DNA of 64,000 nt from SMWC01 sp964466315 (GTDB lineage: Bacteria > Pseudomonadota > Gammaproteobacteria > Steroidobacterales > Rariloculaceae). Shown piece by piece: positions 24,814-32,822 of this stretch. Under the pieces are notes generated by a model. That model did not search any database. It saw only the letters and a program-made list of their open reading frames with translations, and had not been told where the DNA came from. The stretch lies in the NCBI GenBank assembly GCA_964466315.1, contig CAYXNS010000001.1, forward strand, positions 62,001 to 126,000, read 5' to 3'. Every line of letters begins with the position of its first letter. Positions within the stretch are counted from its first letter, which is position 1. The position numbers were made by a program, and so were the translations under genes.

Positions 24814-25742
24814 TGCGTACCTCTCAGGGAAAACGTGGCGATCAACGGATAGTGATCGGAACCAAACGCGGATCCACGGCGGAAAGTGTGGATGCGTATA
24901 TCGCCGCTGAAGGCGTAATGATCTATGAGAATTCCGAGTAAGGGCAAGAAAGTTGGCCAGCTGATCGTGGGGCCCGCCGCCTGTGCTGTACTCCGCAGCC
25001 CATTCGCCGCGAGCCAGGCGGAGAATATTGGAGAATACGTTGTGATATTAAAGTCTCCGACGATCATGACGGGCTCCGTTCGATCATCGAGCAGTTTACC
25101 GATCTCCGCCAGTTGTTGATTTCTGGCGGTAGACCAATCGCGGTTCACCGGTGGTTGTAGATGCACGCCGAGGAGCCGGAGGCTTTGTCCGGCGTGCTTG
25201 ATCCGGGCCGATATCGCGGGCGTGCCGAGTAAGTCGGCCGACTCCGGGTCGATGATCGGGATGCGCGAGAGCAGTGCGATGCCGAAACGGCCCGACCGCG
25301 GCATCTCGATTCGATAAGGATAAGTTTCCGCAAGCGGGGCGATGGCGTTTTGCCACGCTGTGGTGATCTCGAGGAGAAAGACCAGATCCGGAGGCTCCTG
25401 CATGATGAGCTCGATGAGCGCGTCGAAATCTGTATTCGCTGAGTTCACGTTGACGTTCATGATCGAGATCTGCTCACTCGCAGACCCCGGCGGCTCGGCG
25501 GAAGGCCAATTGCTGTACACGGGGACGGTGCTGATCGCCACGAACGGCAAAAAAGCCAACGAGGCACGCCAGCGGCGCCGGCTTGCGAGCAGCAGGAGGA
25601 TGACGGCAGAGAGCACGAGATACTGAACGCGAAAGTGAGAAAACAGATCGAATGCCCACCAGAGGTTGGCGAGCAGCGGTAAAGCGCTCGCGGTTGCTAT
25701 ACCGACGGCGATTAGTGTTATTAGCCGGTCAGGATACTTCAC
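24810..25742 (-). CDS. Membrane-anchored endonuclease/exonuclease/phosphatase family protein
   Basis: A 310-residue protein. The N-terminal ~75 residues hold two or three transmembrane helices. The rest is an EEP catalytic domain with metal and phosphate ligands: ISIMNVNVNSANTDF, PDLVFLLEITTAW (metal Glu), LGVHLQPP, IVGDFNITTYSP and FGSDHYPLIATF (catalytic His). In related proteins this architecture faces the periplasm and may act on nucleotides or phospholipids; the substrate cannot be told here. Confidence 0.82.
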   Translation of the reverse strand: MKYPDRLITLIAVGIATASALPLLANLWWAFDLFSHFRVQYLVLSAVILLLLASRRRWRASLAFLPFVAISTVPVYSNWPSAEPPGSASEQISIMNVNVNSANTDFDALIELIMQEPPDLVFLLEITTAWQNAIAPLAETYPYRIEMPRSGRFGIALLSRIPIIDPESADLLGTPAISARIKHAGQSLRLLGVHLQPPVNRDWSTARNQQLAEIGKLLDDRTEPVMIVGDFNITTYSPIFSAWLAANGLRSTAQAAGPTISWPTFLPLLGILIDHYAFSGDIRIHTFRRGSAFGSDHYPLIATFSLRGTQ

Positions 25743-25777
25743 TGGCAGTCATCCACGTTCTTGGGTAATCAGCCGCT

Positions 25778-26086
25778 TCACGTGGTCGCCGTACCGCAAC
25801 TCCAGCACACGGCGAATTGCGGTTCATTTAACTCCTTGCATGCACCACAACGCCACTGTGCCGCGTCATCCAGCGGCGCGTCGAGGTCCCGCAGTAGCGC
25901 GCTCGCGCATGCTAAATCCGCGTCGTCGAGTATCCAGAGTTCCGGCAGGCACTCGAGGAAGGGAATCTCACCGAGTCCGCCGGATAGTTGAGTGTTCTTG
26001 ATTACGCAGGCAATCCCGGATTGCTCCAGCACGTTCTTCAGATGGCCGATGTAGGCGAGCGATTCATTGGTGGTGATCCTCTTCAT
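25778..26086 (-). CDS. DUF2007 domain protein with C-terminal zinc ribbon
   Basis: A 102-residue protein. The first ~70 residues match the PII-like DUF2007 domain (AYIGHLKNVLEQSGIACVIKN, PELWILDDADLACA). The end is a four-cysteine zinc ribbon: WRCGACKELNEP, then AVCWSCGTA. Proposed as a signalling or adaptor protein in databases, without direct evidence. It lies 59 bases after trpA on the same strand and may be read with the trp operon. Confidence 0.8.
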   Translation of the reverse strand: MKRITTNESLAYIGHLKNVLEQSGIACVIKNTQLSGGLGEIPFLECLPELWILDDADLACASALLRDLDAPLDDAAQWRCGACKELNEPQFAVCWSCGTATT

Positions 26087-26145
26087 CGGCGCTTCGTTTA
26101 AAGCTGCCTATGCCGGAAGACCTGGAAGTTGCGACCCAGTCGCGT

Positions 26146-26907
26146 TCACGGACGCAACGCCGTCAAGAACTTACCGGGGCTCTGGCCGGACTCAAGTGCC
26201 TCGAGCAGCGCCGAGCCGACGATGACGCCATCGGCATGTTCTGCGATGAGTCTGACCTGTGCTCGTTCCCGAACACCAAATCCTGCGCAGACCGGTAGCT
26301 TAGAGGCGCTCTTCACGGCCGCGAGGTACCCGGCGATCTCATCGGGCAGGTCCTCGCTGCCACCCGTTATGCCCGCGCGCGTCACAGCGTAGACGAACCC
26401 TTCGCTAACGGCGCAGAGATTCGCGAGCCGTGCGGCCGGTGTCGCGGGCGTTACGAGTTGCACGAGCGCTAGGCCCTTCGCGTCAAGCGCGGTCTTCAAC
26501 GGTGCGCTCTCCTCGAAGGGGAGGTCCGGCACGATGAAGCCACCAACGCCGGTCTCCGTTGCGCGATTGGCGAGCCGTTCGAAACCGAACGCGAAGAGTG
26601 GATTCAGGTAGCTCATGAGCAATATGGGTGCCGGGAGTTTGAACTCGCACGATGCGAGTTGATCAAAAATCCAGCTCAGGCTGACACCGTTCTGCAAAGC
26701 GACTTGACTCGCACGCTGGACCGTCACACCATCCGCCATCGGATCCGTGAACGGCACGCCGATTTCTACGGCATCGGCAGCCTCGGCGACCTCGCGCAGA
26801 ACGTCGAGGAATCGTCCCGTGTCCGGATAACCAGCAGTAAAGAACGCGACCAATGCCGGTCCTCCGTCGCGCGTGAGCGCCTCACGTAGTTGCTCACGCG
26901 GCTGCAT
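26146..26907 (-). CDS. trpA: Tryptophan synthase alpha chain
   Basis: Cleaves indole-3-glycerol phosphate to indole and glyceraldehyde 3-phosphate; indole is channelled to TrpB. The catalytic Glu is in DAVEIGVPFTDPMADG with the second acid (Asp) in FIVPDLPFEES. The phosphate-binding loop is AGFGVRERAQV. At 253 residues it is slightly shorter than the E. coli protein. Last structural gene of the operon; overlaps trpB by 14 bases. Confidence 0.95.
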   Translation of the reverse strand: MQPREQLREALTRDGGPALVAFFTAGYPDTGRFLDVLREVAEAADAVEIGVPFTDPMADGVTVQRASQVALQNGVSLSWIFDQLASCEFKLPAPILLMSYLNPLFAFGFERLANRATETGVGGFIVPDLPFEESAPLKTALDAKGLALVQLVTPATPAARLANLCAVSEGFVYAVTRAGITGGSEDLPDEIAGYLAAVKSASKLPVCAGFGVRERAQVRLIAEHADGVIVGSALLEALESGQSPGKFLTALRP

Positions 26908-28144
26908 CGACGCTCCCCTTTCCGGCGTTCACGGGATGTTCGGCGAGTATGGGCATGTCCTTGTCGCCTCGGCCCGACATGCTGATCATAATCCGTGCCC
27001 CGGGCTGTGTCTCGGCCCACCGTCTCGCACCGGCCAGCGCATGCGCCGATTCCAGTGCGGGCAGAATGCCCTCGAGCGAACAGCATTCGTCGAGTGCGTC
27101 CAGCGCCTCCTCGTCACTGGCCGTGACGTAGTCCACGCGACCGACGAGCTGCAGCAACGAGTGCTCCGGACCGACACCCGGATAGTCGAGGCCGGCCGAG
27201 ACCGAATGAGTCTCCTGAATCTGGCCATCGTCGTCGTAGAGCAGCATCGTGTGGGTACCGTGGAGAACACCGGGACGGCCTCCCGCAAGCGTCGCCGAGT
27301 TGTCGCCGAGAGCGTGTCCGCGGCCGCCGGCCTCAATGCCGAACAGCTTCACCTCGCGGTCGGCGAGAAAGCCGTAAAAGAGTCCGATTGCATTCGAACC
27401 GCCGCCGACGCAGGCGAAAGCCGCGTCCGGTAGCCCGGCGCGTGCGACGAGTTGCTCCCGTGCCTCGCGGCCGATTACGGCCTGCAGTTCACGGACGAGA
27501 TAGGGATAGGGGTGCGGGCCGATTGCGGAACCGAGCAAGTAATAAGTGCCCTCCGGATCCGAGACCCAATCACGCATCGCCTCGTCGATTGCGGCACGCA
27601 GCGTGCGATCACCTGAGGTGACGGGTATGACTTCCGAGCCGAGGCGAATCATGCGGTCGACATTCGGAGCCTGGCGGGCCACGTCGACTTCGCCCATATA
27701 CACGGTACAGGGCAGCCCAACCCTCGCGCAGGCCGCAGCGGAAGCGACGCCATGCTGCCCCGCGCCGGTTTCGGCTACGACCCGGCTTGCACCTAGAACC
27801 CGCGCCAGCAGGGCCTGGCCTATCGTGTTGTTGATTTTGTGAGCGCCCGTGTGCGCGAGATCCTCGCGTTTCAACCAGATCTCGGCGCCCCAGTGCTCAG
27901 ACAGCCGCGGCGCCCGCGTCAGTGCCGTCGGACGGCCGACCCACCCGGTCAGTTCTTCCGTAAGCCTTCGTTGAAATTCCGGATCGGGCAGGTAGCGGTA
28001 GACGCCTTCCGTGAGCCGGTCGATCGCCGGCATTAGCGTCTCGGGTACGTAGCGGCCACCGAAGGGCCCGAAGCGGCCCTCAGCGTCGGGAAGCTCGCCG
28101 GCCAGGAGTGCTTCGAACAGCTTGTCGTGTTCCTTACTCGTCAT
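26894..28144 (-). CDS. trpB: Tryptophan synthase beta chain
   Basis: PLP enzyme joining indole and serine to tryptophan. A 416-residue TrpB1-type protein. The PLP Lys is in HTGAHKINNTIGQA; other blocks are ETGAGQHGVASA, GGGSNAIGLFY (phosphate cup) and SAGLDYPGVGPEH. It overlaps trpF by 4 bases and trpA by 14, so expression is likely coupled to give equal subunits. Confidence 0.96.
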   Translation of the reverse strand: MTSKEHDKLFEALLAGELPDAEGRFGPFGGRYVPETLMPAIDRLTEGVYRYLPDPEFQRRLTEELTGWVGRPTALTRAPRLSEHWGAEIWLKREDLAHTGAHKINNTIGQALLARVLGASRVVAETGAGQHGVASAAACARVGLPCTVYMGEVDVARQAPNVDRMIRLGSEVIPVTSGDRTLRAAIDEAMRDWVSDPEGTYYLLGSAIGPHPYPYLVRELQAVIGREAREQLVARAGLPDAAFACVGGGSNAIGLFYGFLADREVKLFGIEAGGRGHALGDNSATLAGGRPGVLHGTHTMLLYDDDGQIQETHSVSAGLDYPGVGPEHSLLQLVGRVDYVTASDEEALDALDECCSLEGILPALESAHALAGARRWAETQPGARIMISMSGRGDKDMPILAEHPVNAGKGSVDAAA

Positions 28145-28731
28145 TGCGGTCTCTCCGCCGCCCGGACACGGGCGATAAATTGTTCGATTCTTTTCGGGTC
28201 CTTCTTACCACGCCCGCTCTCTACGCCACTGGAGACGTCGACGCCCCAGGGGTCGACAGCCTGAATCGCGTCCGTCACGTTGTCCGCATCCAGCCCTCCG
28301 GCGAGAATCATCTGGGTCTCGGCAGCAATAGCCGTGGCCTCGCGCCAGTCAGCGAGCTCGCCGCGGCCGCTCTCACACCCCTCGAACAGGATGCGTCGCG
28401 GCGGCGTGACCGGGGCCATCTGAGCGTTCCGGTAGACCGGCAGCGGCTCGCAGCCTGCGGGAAGCTCGAGCGCTGGAAAATCCTCGGCATCGGCCTGAAG
28501 CCAGTCCGGAGCGAACCCGTCCCGAACGGCCTGCCACTCGGCGGCGGTCGGATGACGCATTACGGCTACACGGATGAGATTACCGGGAAAATCCCTGCAG
28601 AGTTGCGCGGCCCAGTCCGGGGTAACGCGACGTGGCGACTCGGCGAAAACAAAACCGACCGCGTCTGCGCCGGCCCCGACGGCTGCCTGGGTGGCATCGG
28701 AACTCGTCAGGCCACAGATTTTTATGAACAC
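28141..28731 (-). CDS. trpF: Phosphoribosylanthranilate isomerase
   Basis: Amadori isomerase of the tryptophan pathway, encoded as a separate protein rather than fused to TrpC as in E. coli. A 196-residue barrel: FIKICGLTSSDAT with the catalytic Cys, AVGFVFAESPRRV, LAGGLDADNVTDAI and VDVSSGVESGRGKKD with the catalytic Asp. Overlaps trpC by 10 and trpB by 4 bases. Confidence 0.95.
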   Translation of the reverse strand: MFIKICGLTSSDATQAAVGAGADAVGFVFAESPRRVTPDWAAQLCRDFPGNLIRVAVMRHPTAAEWQAVRDGFAPDWLQADAEDFPALELPAGCEPLPVYRNAQMAPVTPPRRILFEGCESGRGELADWREATAIAAETQMILAGGLDADNVTDAIQAVDPWGVDVSSGVESGRGKKDPKRIEQFIARVRAAERPQ

Positions 28732-29570
28732 GCTCGCATCTCCCTGCGCTGCTCGGTGCCAGCAGAGATGAGCCGAGTCACGGCTTCGGCGGGTTCTTCG
28801 GCCTGCATGAGGGCAGAGCCCACGAGTGCTGCGCGATAACCCAGCGCAGCGACTGCGCGAATCTCGTTTTCCTTCCCGACGCCGCTCTCCGCGACGGCCT
28901 TGAGTCCATCGGGCAGATAGTCGGCAAGGGCCGCGAAGCGGCCGAAGTCAACTGCCAATGTCTTCAAGTCGCGGCAGTTGACGCCACACAATACGGGCGT
29001 GTTTTCGGACGCGAGCCGGGGTCCGGCCAGTGTAGCGATTCGCTTGAGATCTTCGGCGTCGAACGCCTCCAGCAAAACGAACAAGCCGCACTCGCGCGCG
29101 GCAGTGAGCAGCGCTTCAACCTCGACATCGGTAAGCATCGTCATGATGATGAGGACACCGCCGGCGCCGGCCGCCCTGGCTTCCAGCACCTGATAGGGAT
29201 CGGTCAGGAAATCCTTTCTCATCGCAGGGACACCGCGCGGTTCGAGAAGTGTCGCCGCTTCCTCGAGATGGGACAGGGCGCCTTTGAATTCGTCGGGCTC
29301 CGTCAACACCGAGATCGTCGCTGCGCCCCCGCGCGCGTAGGCGTCGAGCTGTGCTTCGCGATCGAAGCCAGTCTTGGCCAGCGATCCGGCCGCGGGCGAG
29401 CGCAGTTTCAACTCCGCGATGAGATCGAATTCGCCGAACGCCAACTTCGGCGGATCGGCCTTGACCATGGCTCGGGCGCGCAGTGCAGTCTCCGATTCCT
29501 CGGCGATGGCGAGCTCTACGCGCGCGCGGCTCGTGCGCGCCATACGCTCTAAGAACGAGTCATCTGTCAC
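28722..29570 (-). CDS. trpC: Indole-3-glycerol-phosphate synthase
   Basis: Closes the indole ring. A 282-residue monofunctional TrpC. Catalytic Lys and Glu positions lie in DLIAELKLRSPAAGS and VLLEAFDAEDLKRI, with the conserved ending AVAESGVGKENEIRAV. One oddity is KLRSPAAG in place of the usual KxxSPSxG, and a sequence some 15 residues longer than typical. Overlaps trpD by 4 bases. Confidence 0.94.
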   Translation of the reverse strand: MTDDSFLERMARTSRARVELAIAEESETALRARAMVKADPPKLAFGEFDLIAELKLRSPAAGSLAKTGFDREAQLDAYARGGAATISVLTEPDEFKGALSHLEEAATLLEPRGVPAMRKDFLTDPYQVLEARAAGAGGVLIIMTMLTDVEVEALLTAARECGLFVLLEAFDAEDLKRIATLAGPRLASENTPVLCGVNCRDLKTLAVDFGRFAALADYLPDGLKAVAESGVGKENEIRAVAALGYRAALVGSALMQAEEPAEAVTRLISAGTEQRREMRACS

Positions 29571-30601
29571 GCACGCAACTCCTGGCCGAACGCTTGCAGC
29601 CGTTGCAGGAACTCCGCGCCACTGCCGTCGATCAGGGTCTGGCGGGCACGTTCAACTGCTTTCTCGGCATCGGGTTCGGTCCCGGTCACCTCGAGCGCCA
29701 GGGCGGCGCCAAGTATCAATGCATCGCGATGCCCCGCCGTGTCCTCGCCCCGGAGCGCCGCCGCGAGTCTCGCGCTGTTCTCCTCCGCTTTGCCGCCGAG
29801 AAGCGCTTTGGCGCTGCATCTCGCGAGCCCGACGTCGGCGGGATCGCGGATACTTCGCTGCACGATACCGGGCCGGACGTCGAAACAGAGAAACGGCCCT
29901 ACCGGTGTCGCCTCATCCCAGCCCGGCGCCCCATGAACGACGAAGCTGCGCTCGGCATCCATCCCGGACAGCGTCTGCGCCATGAGTTCGGCTATGTCCG
30001 CGCTGAAGGCGCCGATCACATGAAACGGTGGTGAAGCCGGGTTGGCGAGCGGCCCGAGAATATTAAACACAGTGCGTACGCCGAGAGCGCCGCGCACGGG
30101 GCCGATACTCTTCATCGCCGGGTGGTAATGGGGCGCGAATAGAAAGGTGAACCCCAGCGCTGCGAGACTCAGGCCGGCCTGGTTCTCGTCGAGCGGTACG
30201 GGTAGACCCAGCGCTTCGAGCGCGTCCGCACTTCCCGAGCGACTCGAGATCGAACGATTGCCGTGCTTGACGACAGGTAGCCCGGACGCCGCAGCCAGGA
30301 GCGCACTTCCCGTCGACAGGTTCAGGCTGCCCGAGGCGTCGCCCCCCGTGCCGACGATGTCGACGTAGCGGCCGCCAGCCGGAATATCGGGGTGTCGCGC
30401 TAGCTCGCGCATCGCCTGGGCGAAGCCGCGGATCTCGCTGGCGACTTCACCTTTACATCGGAGCGCGATCAGAAGCCCTCCGGCCAGGGCTGGCGCGAGA
30501 TCGTCCTCAGCCATCGACCGTAGAATCCAGGCAGCCTCCACCTCGCTTAGATCGGCTCCCGCCAGTACCTGCTCGAGCAATTCAACCGCATCGGCACTCA
30601 T
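29567..30601 (-). CDS. trpD: Anthranilate phosphoribosyltransferase
   Basis: Transfers the phosphoribosyl group from PRPP to anthranilate. A 344-residue protein with the glycine-rich PRPP loop DIVGTGGDASGSLNLSTGSA, followed by VVKHGNRSISSRSGSADAL and the metal-binding motif near VVHGAPGWDEATP. Not fused to TrpG, unlike the enterobacterial arrangement. Starts 20 bases after trpG. Confidence 0.95.
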   Translation of the reverse strand: MSADAVELLEQVLAGADLSEVEAAWILRSMAEDDLAPALAGGLLIALRCKGEVASEIRGFAQAMRELARHPDIPAGGRYVDIVGTGGDASGSLNLSTGSALLAAASGLPVVKHGNRSISSRSGSADALEALGLPVPLDENQAGLSLAALGFTFLFAPHYHPAMKSIGPVRGALGVRTVFNILGPLANPASPPFHVIGAFSADIAELMAQTLSGMDAERSFVVHGAPGWDEATPVGPFLCFDVRPGIVQRSIRDPADVGLARCSAKALLGGKAEENSARLAAALRGEDTAGHRDALILGAALALEVTGTEPDAEKAVERARQTLIDGSGAEFLQRLQAFGQELRA

Positions 30602-30621
30602 GGTTCAGCTCCTCGCTTATT

Positions 30622-31209
30622 TCAGCCGCCCGCCCGCTCGGGATAGAGAAAATTCTCGAGCAGGCTAGGGCCGTCCGGCGTCAGCACACTTTCGGGGTGA
30701 AACTGGACACCTTCTATCGGTAAGTTCTTGTGGCGTACACCCATAATCTCATTGACGTCCGTCGTCGCCGAGACTTGGAGGTCGCCCGGAACGTTCAGCC
30801 GATTGGCGGCCAGAGAGTGATAACGACCCGCCAGAAAGGGATTCGGCAGATCCCGGTAGAGGGTATAGCCGTCATGCTCTACCTGGGAAGTCTTACCGTG
30901 CATGAGCACGCCGGCCGCCACGATGTCGCCGCCGAAGTGCTGCACGATGCATTGATGTCCGAGACAGACGCCCAGCATAGGAATCCTTCCCGCAAACGCC
31001 TCGATCATCGCGAGCGACTGTCCGGCATCCTCGGGGCGGCCGGGGCCCGGCGAGATGACGAGGTGAGTCGGATCGAGCTCGAGCGCCTCGTCGACGTTCA
31101 GCGCATCGTTGCGGTGCACGACGACCTCCGCCTGGAGTACGAGGAAGGCCTGTACCAGGTTGTAGGTGAACGAGTCGTAGTTATCGATCAACAGGAGGCG
31201 CGTGCTCAT
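30622..31209 (-). CDS. trpG: Anthranilate synthase glutamine amidotransferase subunit
   Basis: Supplies ammonia to TrpE. A 195-residue class I glutamine amidotransferase. Catalytic Cys is C82 in GVCLGHQCIVQHFGG, and the His/Glu pair is in VQFHPESVLTPDG. The oxyanion strand PGPGRPEDAG is intact. Position directly after trpE with a 4-base overlap supports TrpG over the paralogous PabA, although such proteins can serve both pathways. Confidence 0.94.
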   Translation of the reverse strand: MSTRLLLIDNYDSFTYNLVQAFLVLQAEVVVHRNDALNVDEALELDPTHLVISPGPGRPEDAGQSLAMIEAFAGRIPMLGVCLGHQCIVQHFGGDIVAAGVLMHGKTSQVEHDGYTLYRDLPNPFLAGRYHSLAANRLNVPGDLQVSATTDVNEIMGVRHKNLPIEGVQFHPESVLTPDGPSLLENFLYPERAGG

Positions 31210-32591
31210 AATCCCTCCTCCGCGATCTCCAGGGCGCGCTGCAGGATCGCGCTCTTCGCCAGCACTTCCTCATATTCGCGCTCGGGGTCGCTGTCGGCGA
31301 CGATACCGGCTCCGGCCTGAAAGCTATACTCGTCACCATTGAAAACCATCGTACGGATAGTAATGGCCTGATCCATGTTGCCGCTATTCGCGAAGTAACC
31401 AACCGTGCCGCCGTAAAGCCCTCGTGCGACCGGCTCCAGTCCGGCAATGAGCTCCATCGCCCTCACTTTCGGCGCACCCACGAGTGTGCCGGCGGGAAAA
31501 GTCGCAGCGAAAAGATCAGCCGCATCCTTGTCAGGAACGGTTTCGCCGAGCACACCGCTCACGATGTGCATGACGTGACTGTAGCGCTCGATCTTGCGAT
31601 ACGGATCTACATGTACCGATCCGGCCAAAGCTACCCGGCCGAGGTCGTTACGCGCGAGGTCAACGAGCATGACGTGCTCCGCGTTCTCCTTCGGGTCCGC
31701 GAGCAACTCCTGCTCAAGCGCGAGGTCCTCATCGCCGGTCTGCCCACGTGGCCGGGTACCGGCAATCGGGCACAGCGACGCGGCACGGCCGTCGAGACGC
31801 ACGAGCGCTTCGGGCGAGGAACCGGCGACCGTGATGTCGCCGACTTCGAGAAAGTACATATACGGCGAAGGATTTAGCAATCGCAGCGCACGGTAACACT
31901 GGAACGGATCTAGATCCGTGTTGCCGCTAAAGCGCACCGACAGCACAATCTGATAGATATCTCCGGCCGTGATATGCACCTTGGCTCGTTCCACGGCCTC
32001 CATGAATTCCTCCCGGGTCAGACTGCCGATGGCTGCGGAGAAACTACCCTTCGGGGTACTGTCCTCGATACCGCTGCGCAACGCTTGGATGACCGAATCT
32101 CTGAGTGTCAGGCGTTCGACCTCACTGCCCGAATGGAGTAATGCGACACAGCGCGTCAGATGATCGAATATCAGCAGGGATTCGGGCGCTACGTATGCCG
32201 CCTGCGGCAGCCCGTCGAGTTCCGATCGATTCGGTGGCAGGCGCTCGAAGTACCGCACGATGTCGTAGCCTGCGGCGCCGACGAGGCCGCCCGCGAACGG
32301 CATGCCATCGATCGCTGGACAGAGAGCGGGACTGGCCGCGAGCGCGCCACGCAGCGTTTCGAGCCAACCGGCGCCATCTGTGGGCCTTGCCAGAGTCTCG
32401 CCGTTGATGCGCAGCGCGTCAGGGAAGAGCTCCAGCGTCAATCGCTGACCGAGCCCGAGGAACGAATAGCGGGCGAGGCGCTCACCGCCCTCGACGCTCT
32501 CGAGCAAAAAACACGGCTTGAACGGCTTGAGTTTGATATAGGCAGAAACCGGCGTATCCAGGTCGGCTGCGATGTCGAACGGCGCTTTCAT
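31206..32591 (-). CDS. trpE: Anthranilate synthase component I
   Basis: Chorismate-using subunit of anthranilate synthase, 461 residues and somewhat shorter than the ~500 typical. The N-terminal Trp feedback site is recognisable (CFLLESVEGGERLARYSFLG, with the LLES motif). The catalytic half has DIYQIVLSVRFSGN, CPIAGTRPRG, ELIAGLEPVARGLYGG and IRTMVFNGDEYSFQAGAGIV. First gene of trpEGDCFBA. The attenuator terminator ends 29 bases upstream of its ATG. Confidence 0.95.
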   Translation of the reverse strand: MKAPFDIAADLDTPVSAYIKLKPFKPCFLLESVEGGERLARYSFLGLGQRLTLELFPDALRINGETLARPTDGAGWLETLRGALAASPALCPAIDGMPFAGGLVGAAGYDIVRYFERLPPNRSELDGLPQAAYVAPESLLIFDHLTRCVALLHSGSEVERLTLRDSVIQALRSGIEDSTPKGSFSAAIGSLTREEFMEAVERAKVHITAGDIYQIVLSVRFSGNTDLDPFQCYRALRLLNPSPYMYFLEVGDITVAGSSPEALVRLDGRAASLCPIAGTRPRGQTGDEDLALEQELLADPKENAEHVMLVDLARNDLGRVALAGSVHVDPYRKIERYSHVMHIVSGVLGETVPDKDAADLFAATFPAGTLVGAPKVRAMELIAGLEPVARGLYGGTVGYFANSGNMDQAITIRTMVFNGDEYSFQAGAGIVADSDPEREYEEVLAKSAILQRALEIAEEGL

Positions 32592-32623
32592 GATCGAAAA
32601 ATCTCAAAGTTGCGGATATAAAA

Positions 32624-32655
32624 AAACCCATCTCCGACGCTGCGGAGATGGGTTT
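32624..32655 (-). terminator. trp attenuator (intrinsic terminator before trpE)
   Basis: A 13-bp perfect stem (AAACCCATCTCCG and its complement, loop of six) followed on the minus strand by a short T run. Its upstream half, TCTCCGC, can instead pair with GCGGAGA just after the leader peptide's stem (about 32697-32705), giving the antiterminator. A separate stem, CCGCTGG/CCAGCGG (32703-32709 with 32722-32728), spans the Trp codons. The three mutually exclusive helices reproduce the E. coli trp attenuation scheme. Confidence 0.88.
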
Positions 32656-32682
32656 GCCTTATTCGAGTCGGACTCGTTGGTT

Positions 32683-32763
32683 TTAGGCGCGTAGGACCCT
32701 CTCCGCTGGGGACACGCGCCACCAGCGGTCTGTACGGGAATGCGTGCTCGTAGATCGGTCCAT
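32683..32763 (-). CDS. trpL: trp leader peptide TrpL
   Basis: A 26-codon ORF, ATG at 32763, ending in TAA at 32683. It carries two adjacent Trp codons (TDRWWRVSPAE, residues 14 and 15) positioned exactly where a stalled ribosome would free the antiterminator. No strong Shine-Dalgarno is evident. A promoter-like pair (TTGACC at 32796-32801, CATACT at 32772-32777, spacing 18) would place the transcript start only a few bases before the ATG, so the leader may be nearly leaderless or fed from a promoter further upstream. Confidence 0.85.
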   Translation of the reverse strand: MDRSTSTHSRTDRWWRVSPAERVLRA

Positions 32764-32822
32764 GGGGCGAGAGTATGTCCTCGCGGGCTCTCGGGGGTCA
32801 AGTTCGGTGCGGCCGAAATGCG

